Shown piece by piece: positions 45,511 to 56,752 of a stretch of DNA of 64,000 bases. Each line of letters begins with the position of its first letter. Position 1 is the first letter of the stretch. A program made the translations under genes and the position numbers. Source of the stretch: Neoceratodus forsteri (lineage: Eukaryota; Chordata; Ceratodontiformes; Ceratodontidae); assembly GCA_016271365.2 (NCBI GenBank), contig CM057454.1:701669501-701733500 (forward strand). Direction: 5' to 3'. The notes below the pieces were generated by a model that ran no database searches, had not been told where the DNA came from, and saw nothing but the letters and a program-made list of their open reading frames with translations.

Positions 45511-46245
45511 TGTGCTCTGTGTTACAAATGTGACGTGACATATGGAATTTGAGTCACTCTGAGTAGGACACTCATTTAACTTTATGAAAAAGAAAACATG
45601 TATCATACAACAAATGTGACAGCCTTTTAACCACCTAAGTTAAAACCAGCCAACATTAACCTCAACATCATCCTCATAAAGAAAGCTTCCCTCACAGTCA
45701 TCTATGTCTGAATTCTGACCACTGGGAAATTCTTTCTCCATTGTGTCATCATCTAAATCAGTGGTAGGCCGTTTCAAGCTGCCACTGCCAGTGCGACCAG
45801 GATGATCCATTTCTACATCAGCAAAACCATGACTAGGCCGGGGTACGAATACTGAAGTTGCAGTCTGAGCTGGTATGTGCCTCTCATTCATTTTTATGAA
45901 TGTTAGAAAACCGACATTTGCAAGAGAGAGGTTTGTATGACGATCCTGTACTATTGCACCTACTTAGCTGAATACCCTCTTGACACTTACACTGGAGGGT
46001 GGGCATGTCAGGTACTTCAGTGCCACTGCGGTCAGCTCTGGCCAGTCACTGACCTTTCCATTCCAGTATAAAAGGGGATCATCAGTTATTGACAGATGCC
46101 TGTTTTCAGACAAATATGACTCAACCATTCTCTGTGCTGCACTAAGTCCAGTTGTTGATGCACCATCATGTTCTCCGGAATCATTTATGTAACAAGTCCT
46201 AACTTGGGACAAAGCTCCCAAAGTAGGTTAACACCAACTGCTTTT

Positions 46246-48478
46246 CAATCAATCAATCAATCAATCAAAATCTTTATTTATTCAGGCGAACGTCATTGAG
46301 CGTAGCTCATTTACAAGATGGACCTGAGTGGTCATACAAATAAGGGTACAAGTTTTTTTACAAAGACATGAGAATAGCATAACATTAGTACAATCAAATA
46401 AATAAGAGATATATACGAAATGTACAGATATACAAGGCACAGTAAAATAACTTAACCTGTAAAACTGAAGAGGATAATAGATGTAGCAGGGATAATAATC
46501 AAATAATAGGGCTTTTGTAGGCTTTTATATGAAATGTGATAACTGACTGGGTAGAAGAAGGGAAACTAACATAGTGGATTAGAGAAGGGAGGGCTGTAGG
46601 TTGGATGGGAGACTAGGCCTTATGGAAGCAGTTGCACAACTCTGGAAATAGGGCGGTGTATAATCTTTGAAGGAAGATAAGGGTAAGAGGGTATTCAGAT
46701 TCATAGATTTTTGGAGTGAGTTCCAGACAAATGCTAGGAATAGCTGATAGCAGCCTCCCAAACCGGGTGCAGGTATTGGGAATCTTTAGCATAATGAGCT
46801 TATTGATCCTTAAGGTGTATGGCCTAGATGTGATTCAGGTGAAACAGTCTGAGATATAGGAGGGGAGTTTGCCTGATAAAGCTTTAAAGATCCAGATTGC
46901 AGCATTCCTTTTTCTTCTGTGCTGTAGGGATGTCCAATTGACTGCCATGTAAAGAGAGCAATGATGGGTGCTGGAGGGAAGGTCTGTAATAAATCTGATG
47001 GCTCTATGATACAGGGTGTCCAGCTTATTTAAGAGGGAGAGTGAGCAATGGCCGTAGAGAAAGTCAGCATAGTCAATAAGGGATAGGAATGATGCCTGGA
47101 TTAATCTTTGTTTGGAGTCTCTGGTAAGGTAGTGTTTTATTCTGTAAAATAGGCCAAGTCTTTGTCTCAACTTTTTTAATAGCTCTTCAATGTGGACAGA
47201 GTAGTCAAGCTTATTGTCAATCCAGACTCCAAGATATTTGAATTTATCCACAAATTCCAGCTTATCTCCAAATAAGGTGGATAATTGTGGGTGATGAATG
47301 ATGGGGTAGTGGCAGAGCAATTTTTTGTTGCAAAGAACATAGCTTTTGTTTTGGCATTTAGAAGTAATTTTTTTCCAATAGGTTGTGTTGTAGGATGGAG
47401 AATTCTGACTGCAACAGTTCACAGGCTTTGATGGTGAGGGATTGCTGACATATAATACAGTATCATCAGCAAACAGATGAATGTTAGATTGAGAGAGGTT
47501 GGCATCAATGTTATTAATATAAATGGCAAAGAGGATGGGGCTAGGATAGAGCTCTTGGTACACCTCTTAGCAGTGGTTTAGAGGTAGATAGGTAATTTTC
47601 ATTTTTACCAATTGTAACCTTCCAGAGAGATAGCACCTAAACCAATTGAGTGAGAGTGAATCAAGGCCTACAGAGCTAGGAGAGGAGATTAATGATTCAT
47701 GATCCACTGTATCAAATGCTTTACTCAAATCCAGGAACACAGCACAGGTACTATTCTTTTTATTCAAGGCAGTCTGCCAATCGTTAGCGACTTTGGCTAG
47801 GGCAGAGATGGTGCTATGCATTGATCTAAATCCAGATTGTGCTGGATTTAGGAGGTTGTTGGTGTCCAGATAGGCCCTTAACTGTGAATTTACTAATTTT
47901 TCAAGCATCTTGGATAGTACCGGTAGGATGGAAATGGGCCTGTAATTGTTAAGGTCCATGGGATCACCTGATTTAAGTAGTGGAACTACTTGAGCTGTTT
48001 TCCATATGGAGGGGATGGAACCAGTAGCTAGGGAAAGATTGAAGAGGTGAGTGAGGGGCAGATAAGGTGCAATGCTACTTTAAGAAAGTAGGGGTCCAGG
48101 GAGTCTGCACCTGCACTCTTAGAAGTATCTAAATTGGATAGGAGGTCTTCTACTTCTTTTAAGGATATTGGTTCGAAGGAGAATGTTGAAGCAGCCTTTT
48201 GTCCCACAGTGGAATGAAGGTTTAATGATGATCTCAAGAGTTTGCAGGTGAAGAGTCAAATGCTAGGCCAGCTGTGGTGAAATGGTCATTGAAGGTATTT
48301 AAGATTTCTTGCTTGTCAGTGATTTCTATGTCACTTAGTAGCAGTTTGGAGGGTAAGGCAGGGGTAGAATTTTGGCCTAGAATTCCCTTTATAGTACCCC
48401 AGAATCTGGATGGGTTAGTATAGGATGCATCCAATTCAGCTCTATAGTAGGCAGCTTTGGCATTTCTTATTTGTTTTG
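46246..48478 (-). mobile_element. L2/Rex1-like LINE inside the hAT transposase gene
   Basis: A 5'-truncated LINE bounded by a 7-base duplication TGCTTTT (46239-46245 and 48479-48485). Its 3' end is GAATAAATAAAGATTTTGATTGATTGATTG, a TTGA-type tail. Deleting it rejoins transposase codons in frame, proving it is a later insertion. Confidence 0.85.
46830..48434 (-). pseudogene. LINE ORF2 reverse transcriptase remnant
   Basis: From the N-terminal side: FWGTIKGILGQ (about 48400), SKSAGADSLDPYFLK (about 48120), NNYRPISILPVLSKMLEKL (about 47950), QSGFRSMHSTISALAKV (about 47845), catalytic FLDLSKAFDTVDHE (about 47730), a QGSILSPILFAIYIN-like segment (about 47540), FADDTVLYVSN (47473 on) and FKYLGVWIDNKLDYS (about 47240). 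Frame changes near 47567 and 48028. It lacks the endonuclease. A different lineage from the LINE at 847-2997. Confidence 0.8.
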
Positions 48479-51390
48479 TGCTTTTGATGACAGACCACCT
48501 GGAACTGCAGTCCCCTTCCCCTTACAGGATATGCTTGATACTCCTCCAGGTTCACCTTCAGCCTGATTATGCTGCTGAGGTTTGCTGACCTTGGCACGTG
48601 ACTTCTGTGCCCCATGAACCAAGTGCACCAGTTGTGCACTGACATTTTTTACCTATTCAGGCCCGCCCTACAGTACTGAGGCAATTCCATGTTTGTATCG
48701 TGGGTCCAGCATTGTTGCTATTGCAAAGCTGTCACTATACTGAATGCTCAAGATGTGATGATTCTGGTTGAATACTGTCAGCATGTGTTTCAGCAACATA
48801 ATGCTAGCACTGTCTCCAGCAACATCAAGACTGTGCTGTACATTCACCAATGTCTGCCTCAGCACCCACAGCAGAGGAATTGATTGGCTAATGGAGGCAT
48901 ACTCGCCACTCACTGCTTGTGTGGCATGTTCAAAAGGCCTCAAAATTGTTATTACAGAGTCCATGAGGCACCACTGTTCAGTCATCATAGACATGGAAGG
49001 CCCGGAAGTGCCACGGTTGGTGTGCATGGCAAGATATTCTTATATGGCTTTGTATTGTTCATACAATCTGTCTGCCACGTATAAAGTGGAGTTCCACCGG
49101 GTGACAATTTCCAGCTTCAAGCGGTACTCAGGGAGGCTGTTTTGGATCTGCAACTGCCGAAGCTGGTCATGGGTCTTTGCAGAGCATGAAAAGTGAGAAC
49201 AGATATGGCGTGCAACTGTCAGCATTTCCTTTATATCAGGGTGCTGCAGAAACTCATGCACCACAAGATTTAAACAGTGGGCTTTGCATGGAACCTGAAC
49301 AAAGCCACCATTTGTGATGCATTTCACCACATTTGACCCATTGTCACTTGCTATGAACCCAACTATCAGGGACAGGGGGTTCAGCCACTTGTCAATTTCC
49401 ATCAGTAACAAGTCCAACATATTTTCACCAGTGTGTGAACAGGTCATATTGTGCATAGCAATCATTGCATGTTATCGAATTCCTGGAAAATTGCTACCAT
49501 GACACTCCACCTTACTACACTGATTATTCACACTACCAACAGCACAAACAACACCCGACACCTGCGCCCAATGTGCAGTTATACACAAATATGAACTCCC
49601 TGCTGTTTTGCCACTTGTCCACATATCCAAACTTCAATGGATGAATGGAGAGAAGGAATGTTGAAGGGCATGTCTTACAGAGTCAAACACAGTATGGTAC
49701 AACTCAGATATAGCATGGGTCAAAAAGTATGTCCTGGATAGGACTTTCTATTTTGGACAGACACGTGCAGCAAACTGCTGGAACTCAGAATTCTCCACAA
49801 AGGAGAAGGGCAAAAGATCAATTGCCAGCATGTTGGGTACAGCAGCATTAAGTTCATGTGACACTGTACGATTAGGTAGGTACTTCAGCTTATGCACAAA
49901 AACACTGTGTAACATGGGCTGACTTAAATGTTTTACACGGGGTGTGATGACAAATGGTTCTGCTTTGTGAATGGCAGGGGGTGGAGTGTGAATGTGTGAT
50001 GAAGACGGTTGCACAGGTGATGATGACAAACCCAAAAATGCAGTCATTTTCCCAGATTTACCAACCGGGGTTGATGTACCACTTGCACTAGACATACTGC
50101 ATTCATCACCACCACCGCAATCAAGACTGCTACTCTCACCACCACTGGACAACATTTCAGAATCATTATGCTCCTCCACCCGATCATGCCTGTAGTAATT
50201 CTCTGCTCTTATTTCATCAGTACTGCACACATTTAGTTTCCTACTTGATTTTACAGTAATGAAAGGGGAAAACATGCTCGTTATGGTTGATGATGAGGGT
50301 GAACACCCCACTGTGGTATTAGCTGTCATCTTGTGCTGGGTCCACAGTGCCATGTGCCTGTTCTTAAGATGCGTATGCTGTCCCCCTGTGCCCAGATGTC
50401 TCCCCTTTTTACCTTGACTCACACGCGCATGGCAAACCTGGCAGATTGCAACTGACTCATCATTTGCATCTTGCACAAAAAAAAACCCAAACAAGGGATT
50501 GTGATGGTCTACTTTTAACATGTCCCTGATGCTGCTTATTGTATTCCATTTTTTAAGCCATGAAGTGGGGGGTGTGCTGCATGATTTTTTAGGCAGGACA
50601 CACTTGGGCTGCAACTGATCAGCACGACTATCTATCATTATTACTGGGTCATCATCAACAACATCATCATCACCATCAACTGAAACTGGTAAATCACAAC
50701 TTTTTATGGGGGGGGGGTTAATTAAAACAGACCCAGACACAACCATCTTGAATTTCTTTTTCTCCAGTTCCCAATGGGGGTCACTTACATCATCATCATA
50801 TTCATCAACCTCACCCACATCCACATCTTCTGCTTGGATGCTGGCATGTGGACTGCATGTTGCAACCACAGCAACATCATCATCATCATCAGATTCATCA
50901 TCATCAATACCATCACCGGATATTTTTTCACTACACTGTGAATCACTGCATGGCAAATGCATGACCTGAACTGTGGTGGAAGAAATGTCACATTGTATGC
51001 TATCGTTGACATGATTATTAGAATCCTCATGTTCAGTTACTGGGATGTTACTAGGGAGTATGACATCATCTACACTGCCACTCATTGGCACTGCTTCACA
51101 CTCCACTATATTTTCTGACACGGTAAACTAGTCAGAAGTGGAACTTGAGACAGCAGTACTCATGCCACCACCAGCAACTGCACTAACACCACCAGCTGGG
51201 ACAACATCATCTCCTCCAACTATAAGTGAAGCTACTGATTGCACTGTAAAAAACACTGATGGAGAGATACCTTCCTCACATCAGCAATGCACTTCTGTGA
51301 CTGCGTACTACCACGCCCACAGACAATCTTACCACTGGCAGCAATGCCATGGCAAGAAACAGCTTTGCTTGCACATCTCTTTGCAGGCAT

Positions 51391-52349
51391 TTTGAGGGAT
51401 AAACAATATTCTAAACAAATAGAGATTATGGAACATTCACTCTTGGTGGGGGCTGTGGGGATGCTGGATGTGAAGCCAAAAACAACTGTAGCTTCAACAA
51501 CAGATACAGATGCAAAGTCACAACAAGTTCAACAACACCTTGACTAATCAGTGGTGCTGAAGTCACAAACAATCCAATCTGGAAGAGAATTCCTTTTGCC
51601 GGTGGGGGGCACTGACTGCAGATTATGGAAGTGCAAAACCAAGAAAAGATGCCACAATGGCAGTACAAAATCTCGCAGCTGCAGTGGATGGCAGGTTCAC
51701 ACTGCTGCGCCTGCAGTTACACTGTGGCACAATAAAGGTGTAATATTTGATGTCACGCACCGCACACACACTCACACACACACACACACACACACAATTT
51801 CTCTACAAGTATTGCGTAGCAAATTGAAAACTTCAGTAATATGCCAGGTATTTTAAACAACCTGAAATTATGAACTGCTGCACCAGGTCCACAACACGCA
51901 ATCATCAAAAAAGTTTCAACAATTACTGAAAATATTACTGTGTGTACATTAACACAGTCAGTTATACAACAAAAATATAACCAAAAAACAAAGAACTCCC
52001 TATTTCTCCAACTTAAATCTACTACACCACAGATACGTCCCTCCCCAAAAGCACACTTTCACTGTCTCTTAGTACACAGACTCAATGTTGTATAATAACT
52101 TTCAAAATCCACACACAAACAATAAACGCTCGATGATATGAGTACAGGAGGGTTTCCTACAATCGATGAACTAAGGTTTGATCAAATAAAATTACTCAAA
52201 AAGGCTTTTTTAACAGCTTTTAGAAGGTTTGAATCATATAGAGCTCTCAGAGCAGACAGTCTCCTACAGCTTCCTACAAATACTACACCAAACTGAGGCT
52301 GTGCAGAACAATCTAGAGCCCATGTGACCTGAAATCCCATGAATCACTG
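51391..52349 (-). promoter_or_regulatory. Leader between hAT terminus and transposase
   Basis: About 960 bases that align with the leaders at 17990-18890, 53440-54330 and 55230-56080 (shared: CACATGGGCTCTAGATTG, TAGGAAACCCTCCTGTGCTC, ATCGAGCATTTATTGTTT in plus-strand form). It contains a (CA)n tract at 51766-51796. It must carry the transposase promoter; no TATA box was assigned. Confidence 0.55.
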
Positions 52350-52604
52350 CAAAATTCACCTTTGGAGCTTAAAAACAAGGCAAAGTGAGGCAAAGTACAT
52401 TGTTTTCAATGTACTTTGCCTTAAAATTGGTGGAGTAGTGGTTTGGGGAAGGTGGAGTAATGCAAAGTCATTGCTTTCAATGGACTTCACGTTGCCCATT
52501 ATGACGCAAAGTACTCTGCTTCACATTGTGAAGTACTTCGCAAATTCACCTCTACTCCGCAAATCACTTCATGGAGTGAACTGAGCCCACTTCACCCACC
52601 ACTA
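52350..52604 (-). repeat. hAT transposase-side terminus of the inner copy
   Basis: Reads from 52604 as TAGTGGTGGGTGAAGTGGGC. Subterminal region has palindromic GCAAAGTACATTGAAAACAA facing TTCAATGTACTTTGCC, and repeated GCGAAGT/ACTTCGC motifs. Near-identical layout at 53175 and 54987. Confidence 0.8.
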
Positions 52605-52612
52605 AACATCAG
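52605..52612. repeat. 8-bp target site duplication, right (AACATCAG)
   Basis: Identical to 26632-26639; directly precedes the rest of the interrupted CR1. Confidence 0.85.
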
Positions 52613-52648
52613 GAAGTATTTTGTAATGGGAGGGTGGTGTATGCATGG
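52613..52648 (+). mobile_element. CR1 LINE fragment, continuation of 26300-26639
   Basis: GAAGTATTTTGTAATGGGAG and GTGTATGCATGGAA match the CR1 C-terminal RKYFFTERVVDAWN codons at 38725-38762. The CR1 3' UTR and tail are missing, so a deletion or rearrangement occurred at about 52648. Confidence 0.7.
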
Positions 52649-52652
52649 AAAA

Positions 52653-53174
52653 TCAAAAACTAATGCTCCATGTTATGGTGTGAGAGCAGCAGTTGGAGCA
52701 CGGCCATAATTTCCAGCTGGTATCCTCAATGCACTCCAACAGCTGATCAATGTTAGACACCCTGTTACTCAGGTGGTCCACCTCACTCCACATCAGGCCC
52801 AAAATGACCCGTGTGGCAGGCATTATTGCAGGGTTGCCAGTGTTCCCTGGAGGTGCTGGAGCAGCCACTTGCTCCCTGGCATGATCACACTTAACCCCAC
52901 GTGCAGGTGAAGACCATGCTGCCACCTGTTGCCCAGCAGGGACAGCAGGTGCATTCCATCCCTGATCAGCAACCTTGGCCTCCCACTCTTCATGGTGGTG
53001 GTTTGCAAGGTGGGTGCATTGCCCACCTGTCCCAAGATGACTCCCCTTGGGACCATGATGCACAACCACACCACACATATTACACTTCACGACATTGGGG
53101 TCATCAATACCAGGCACTGGACTGATAAAAGCCCACACAACAGAGGTGCAGGAAGGACCGGGCACAGGCGGGGG
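52653..53174 (-). CDS. BED-finger/coiled-coil accessory protein, N-terminus lost
   Basis: Open for at least 170 codons on the minus strand. It begins inside LPPPVPGPSCTSVVWAF, where a hAT insertion at 53175 removed the true start; the first internal Met is at 53165. A BED zinc finger follows: VVWAF, KCNMC, GSHLGTGGQCTHLANHHHEEW (about 53140-52985). A linker with CDHAREQ is followed by a probable coiled coil (LMWSEVDHLSNRVSNIDQLL, about 52800-52740), and the stop is at 52653. It is homologous along its whole length to the decayed gene at 27279-28138, including sequence just beyond the stop (CATTAGTTTTT). There is no hAT catalytic core. The BED finger is related to that of the transposase, so it may bind the same ends as a repressor or cofactor; that function is inference. 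Confidence 0.55.
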   Translation of the reverse strand, partial: PPPVPGPSCTSVVWAFISPVPGIDDPNVVKCNMCGVVVHHGPKGSHLGTGGQCTHLANHHHEEWEAKVADQGWNAPAVPAGQQVAAWSSPARGVKCDHAREQVAAPAPPGNTGNPAIMPATRVILGLMWSEVDHLSNRVSNIDQLLECIEDTSWKLWPCSNCCSHTITWSISF

Positions 53175-54986
53175 TAGAGATGGGTGAAGTGGCCTCAGTT
53201 TGCTCTGTGAAGTGATTTGCAGAGTGAAGGTGAATTCGCAGAGTGCTCTGTAATGGGAAGCGGAGTACTTCTTGTTATGATGAGTAACACGGAGTCCATT
53301 GAAAACAATGACTTCGTATTATCACACCTTCCCAAACCACTGCTCCACAAATTTTAAGGTGAAGTACATTGAAAACAATGTACTTCGGCTCACTTCGCCT
53401 TGTTTTTAAGCTCCAAAGGTGAATTTTGCAGTGATTCATGGGATTTCAGGTCACATGGGCTCTAGATTGCTCTGCACAGCCTCAGTTCGGGGTAGTGTGT
53501 GTAAGAAACCGTACAAGACAGTCTGCTCTGAGAGCACTCTGTGATTCAAACCTTCTAAAAGCTATTAAAAAAGCTTTTTTGATCATTTTTTTTTTGCTGA
53601 AACTTAAGTTCACCGATTGTAGGAAACCCTCCTGTGCTCATATCATCGAGCATTTATTGTTTATGTATGGATTTTGAATGTCAATGCACAACATTCAGTC
53701 TGTGTACTGAGAGTTAGTGGAAGCGTGCTTTGGGGGAGGTTCTTATCTGTGGTGTAGGTAGATTAACTTGGAGAAAAAGACAGTTCTTTCTGTTTTGGTG
53801 ATATTTTTCTTGTACAGCTGTGTTAATGTACACACAGTAATATTTTCAATAATTCTTGAAATTTTTTTGCTGATTGTTGTAGTGCAGTAGTGTATAATTT
53901 TAGTTTGTTTAAAATGCGTTGTTATATTACTGAAGTTTTCAATTTGCTACGCATTACTTAGTGTGTGTGTGAGTATGCATGTGATGCGTGTCATCAAATC
54001 AGACACCTTGTATTGTGTCACATAGTAATTTCAACAATGTGGACCTGCTATCCACTGCAGCTGCGTGATTTTTCTACTTCTTTGTGGTATCTTTACTGGT
54101 ACTAGCACTAGTGACTATTACTGCAGCACACTGCCCCCAATGGCCCACCCCAACTGACAAAGGTATTCTTTTCCAGATTTGAATTTCTGATGGTGAGCAC
54201 TGGTTAGGTATCGTGCCTTTGCGCCTGCATCTCTTCAGTATGCAGTGCAATCTTAATCTGTCTGTGCATTTGCATCTCATTAGGACCCAATCTCCATTTG
54301 TAACTTAAGTCATAGTTATTTCTTTGGCTTCCCTTCAGAGTACTGGACTGGTGTGGTGCATAATTCTGCATGAACATTGTACTCATTAATATGTGTTTGT
54401 AAGTCAGGACCATCATCACGAGTCACTCGTGATACAAATCACGTTCTTCATCATCACGGTCACAAATGCAGTCACAAATCACGATTCACGATCACATCAC
54501 AAATCACAAAATACATTTTTTTACTAGTTACTTGGATGTATTGTAAGCCTGTTTTGTAGTATCTCTCCATGTTTCACCACCCCACCACTGTACTCATTAA
54601 TAAGAGTTTTTAAGTTGAGTAGTTTTGTGCTACAACTCATCGCGGAATTACAGCCATAGGCATTCGCTTTCCCATACAATTCCATATTGGTTATCTCACA
54701 CCTAATCACGTGATTCATCGTCACAGTCGCAAATGCAGTCACAAATCACAATTTCCGATCACGTCACAATTTCACGAATCACAAAATACATTTTTTACTA
54801 GTTACTTGGATGTATTGTAAGCCTGATTTGTAGTATCTCTCCAGACTTCACCACCCCACCACTGTACTCATTAATAAGAGTTTTTAAATTGGGGAGTTTT
54901 ATGATACAGGCTCAGCTCACTGGGAAAGTACAGCCATAGGCATTTGCATTTCTTCCTGTACAGCATGTGAGTTACAGTACTGTAAG
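53175..54986 (+). mobile_element. hAT family terminus and leader, third copy
   Basis: TAGAGATGGGTGAAGTGGCC at 53175, flanked outside by GGCGGGGG, followed by the standard subterminal palindromes and leader. It includes the strings shared with 17990-18890. After about 54370 it carries a tandem duplication, then is interrupted at 54987 by another terminus of the same family. No transposase coding is seen. Confidence 0.75.
54370..54985. repeat. 276-bp tandem duplication rich in ATCACG motifs
   Basis: TGTACTCATTAATAAGAGTT lies at about 54590 and 54866, and AAATACATTTTTT at about 54508 and 54785, giving a 276-bp period, two copies. Each copy starts with a cluster of degenerate CAAATCACGAT and ATCACG units in direct and inverted order. 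Confidence 0.75.
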
Positions 54987-56500
54987 TAGTGGTGGGAGAA
55001 ATGACCCAAATTCACTCCGCAAAGTGATTCATGAAGCAACACGGAATCCACGGTGTACTCCACAATGTGAAGTGGAGTACTTTGCTTCATAATGAGGAAT
55101 GCGAAGTCCATTGAAACCAACGATTTTATGTTATTCCGCCTTCCCCAAACCACTTCTCCACCAATTTTAAGGCGAAGTACATTGAAATCAATGTCATTCA
55201 CCTCACTTCACCTTGTAATTGAGCTCCAAATGACATTCTGCAGTGATTCATGGGATTGCAGGTCAAATGGGCTCTAGATTGTTCTGCACAGCCTCAGTTA
55301 TGGCCTGGGTAGTGTGTGTGTAGTGGTAGCTGGAGACAGTTTGCTCTCAGAGCTCTGAGATTCAGAACCACTAAAAGCTGTTTAAAATGCCTTTCTGAGC
55401 CATTTTTTTTGCTCAAAATTTAGTACATCGATTGTAGGAAATTGTTCTGTGCTCATATCATCGAGTGTTTATTGTTGTGTGTGGATTTTGAAAGTTAATT
55501 TAGAACAGTCGGTCTGTGTACTGTGAAGTGTGCTTTGGGGAGGGGTGTGTTTGTGGTGTAGGTGCATTAACTGGGAGAAAAAGGCAGTCTTTCTGTTTTG
55601 GTAATATTTTTCTTGGACAGTATAACTGTGTTAATGTACACACAGTAATATTTTCATTAATTCTTGATATATTTTTGCTGATTGTTGTGGTGCAGCAGTG
55701 TATAATTTGTTTAAAACATTTGGTTATATTACTACAGGTTTTTAATTTGCTACGCATTACTTGTAGTGTGTGTGTGTTGAGTGTGTGTGCGATGTGTCCC
55801 ATTAAATCAGAAACCTTTTATTGTGCCACAGAGTAATTGCAGCAGTGTGAACCTACTATCCACTGCACCTGCATGGATTTTTATACTGCTTTGTGGTATC
55901 TTTACTGGTAGTGGATTGTTACTGCTGTGCACTAATCCCCCAACTGGCAATAGGTATTCTTTTAAAGATTTGGATTTGTGACTTGTGAGCTCTGGTTAGG
56001 TGGTGTTGTGCTTTTTTGTATGCATTCCTTGAATGTGCAGCGCAATCTTAATCTGTCTGTGTGTTTGCAGCGCACCATTAATTCTGGGAGACTGCATATT
56101 TTGTTACGCTCTCATTTCACTTCGTCAGCACTGGGAAATTTTCTGGACACAAGACAGTAGCATTTCGTCAGCACTGGGGAATTTTCTGGATACAAGACAA
56201 CAGCATTTTGGGGATGCACATTAATTCTGGTGACTCTGTGAGTGACCACTGTGTGCATGACTGAGTGTGCCATTAATTCTAGGAGACTTTGCATTTCTTG
56301 TTACACTCTCATTTCACTTCATCAGCTCAGCACTGGGGAGTTTTCTGGACACAAGACAGTAGCACTTTGGGGATGCACATTAATTCTGGTGACTGTGTGG
56401 GTGGGGTGCTGCCAATATTGTTGTGACTCCACCTTACTTTGCATTTAAGGTGGAATGACAACACGAAGTAATAATCACAAGGCGAAGTGAGCCTTTCCTA
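54987..56500 (+). mobile_element. Non-autonomous hAT deletion derivative
   Basis: Starts TAGTGGTGGGAGAAATGACC (outside: ACTGTAAG) with leader to about 56080. It then goes straight to the family satellite (56085-56415) and the BED-gene-side subterminal block (AACACGAAGTAATAATCAC, AAGGCGAAGTGAG). Both genes are missing. The last 60 or so bases of the expected right terminus are absent at about 56500. Confidence 0.7.
56085..56415. repeat. hAT-internal satellite, about two units
   Basis: CATTAATTCTGGGAGACT..., TTTCTGGACACAAGACAGTAG and TTTGGGGATGCACATTAATT repeat with about a 150-200-bp spacing. It is the reverse complement of 29340-29850. Confidence 0.8.
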
Positions 56501-56752
56501 TGGGGTACGTATTTGTGAATGGATATTACAGTATGCACTGCAAGCTCATTGGTCCACAGCACATGATCTACACATCATGTGTGCTTTTTATACAATGGGG
56601 TAAGAGCTTAAGAAGTGTTGTTATGTTTTGCTGTGTCTTTTTCTGTTTCTATGTCCTTTCTCTTTTTGTTATTCTTTGGTAACTAAGTGAGTTTCTAGGA
56701 GTGACCTGGGAACACTGGGCAGTTAAATGACTTGTTCAGAGTCACACACTAA

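Larger units (their letters stand above)
45640..51390 (-). pseudogene. BED-finger hAT transposase, split by a LINE
   Basis: Start MPAKR at 51390. A 457-codon open segment (51121-49748) carries aspartate-rich tracts and a BED finger (FFFVQDANDE, CQVCHARV, RHLGTGGQHTHLKNRH; about 50490-50340). Then come the catalytic motif LDMWTSGKTAG (about 49627, different frame), ASDNGSNVVKC (about 49350), TRWNSTL (about 49090), AIATMLDPRYKHGI (about 48700) and, after the LINE, TDDPLLYWNGK with YLTCPPSSVSVKRVFS (about 46100-45965). The acidic C-terminal tail stops at 45640. Removing the LINE gives about 3.5 kb of coding sequence, long for hAT. Frameshifts and stops remain, for example in the first 270 bases and at VKRVFS/stop. 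It keeps the core that the outer copy lost. Confidence 0.85.
26640..52604 (-). mobile_element. Inner BED-hAT transposon, 26 kb with nested insertions
   Basis: The ends are TAGTGATGCAGCGAA (26640) and TAGTGGTGGGTGAAG (reverse from 52604), bounded by the perfect 8-bp duplication AACATCAG. From the transposase end it contains leader, transposase (51390-45640), minisatellite, candidate exons, TA-rich region, 150-bp satellite, a foldback, and a convergent BED-finger gene (27279-28138). Removing family A copy 6, the L1 with its CR1s and the LINE at 46246-48478 leaves about 10 kb. This is the most informative element in the window because both ends and the target site are visible. Confidence 0.8.
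17716..53174 (+). mobile_element. Outer BED-hAT transposon, interrupted
   Basis: The terminus TAGTAGAGGCAGGCGAAGTGC at 17716 is followed by the family leader, a transposase pseudogene (18894-21470), a 75-bp minisatellite, candidate exons (23380-24056) and a 140-bp satellite (25927-26300). A CR1 fragment then begins. That CR1 is split by the inner hAT copy, and beyond it (52653-53174) lies a BED-finger gene on the minus strand, where a convergent second gene of this family is expected. Assigning 52653-53174 to this outer copy is an inference from gene order and from synteny with the inner copy. The far terminus is not seen because another hAT inserted at 53175. Confidence 0.55.
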
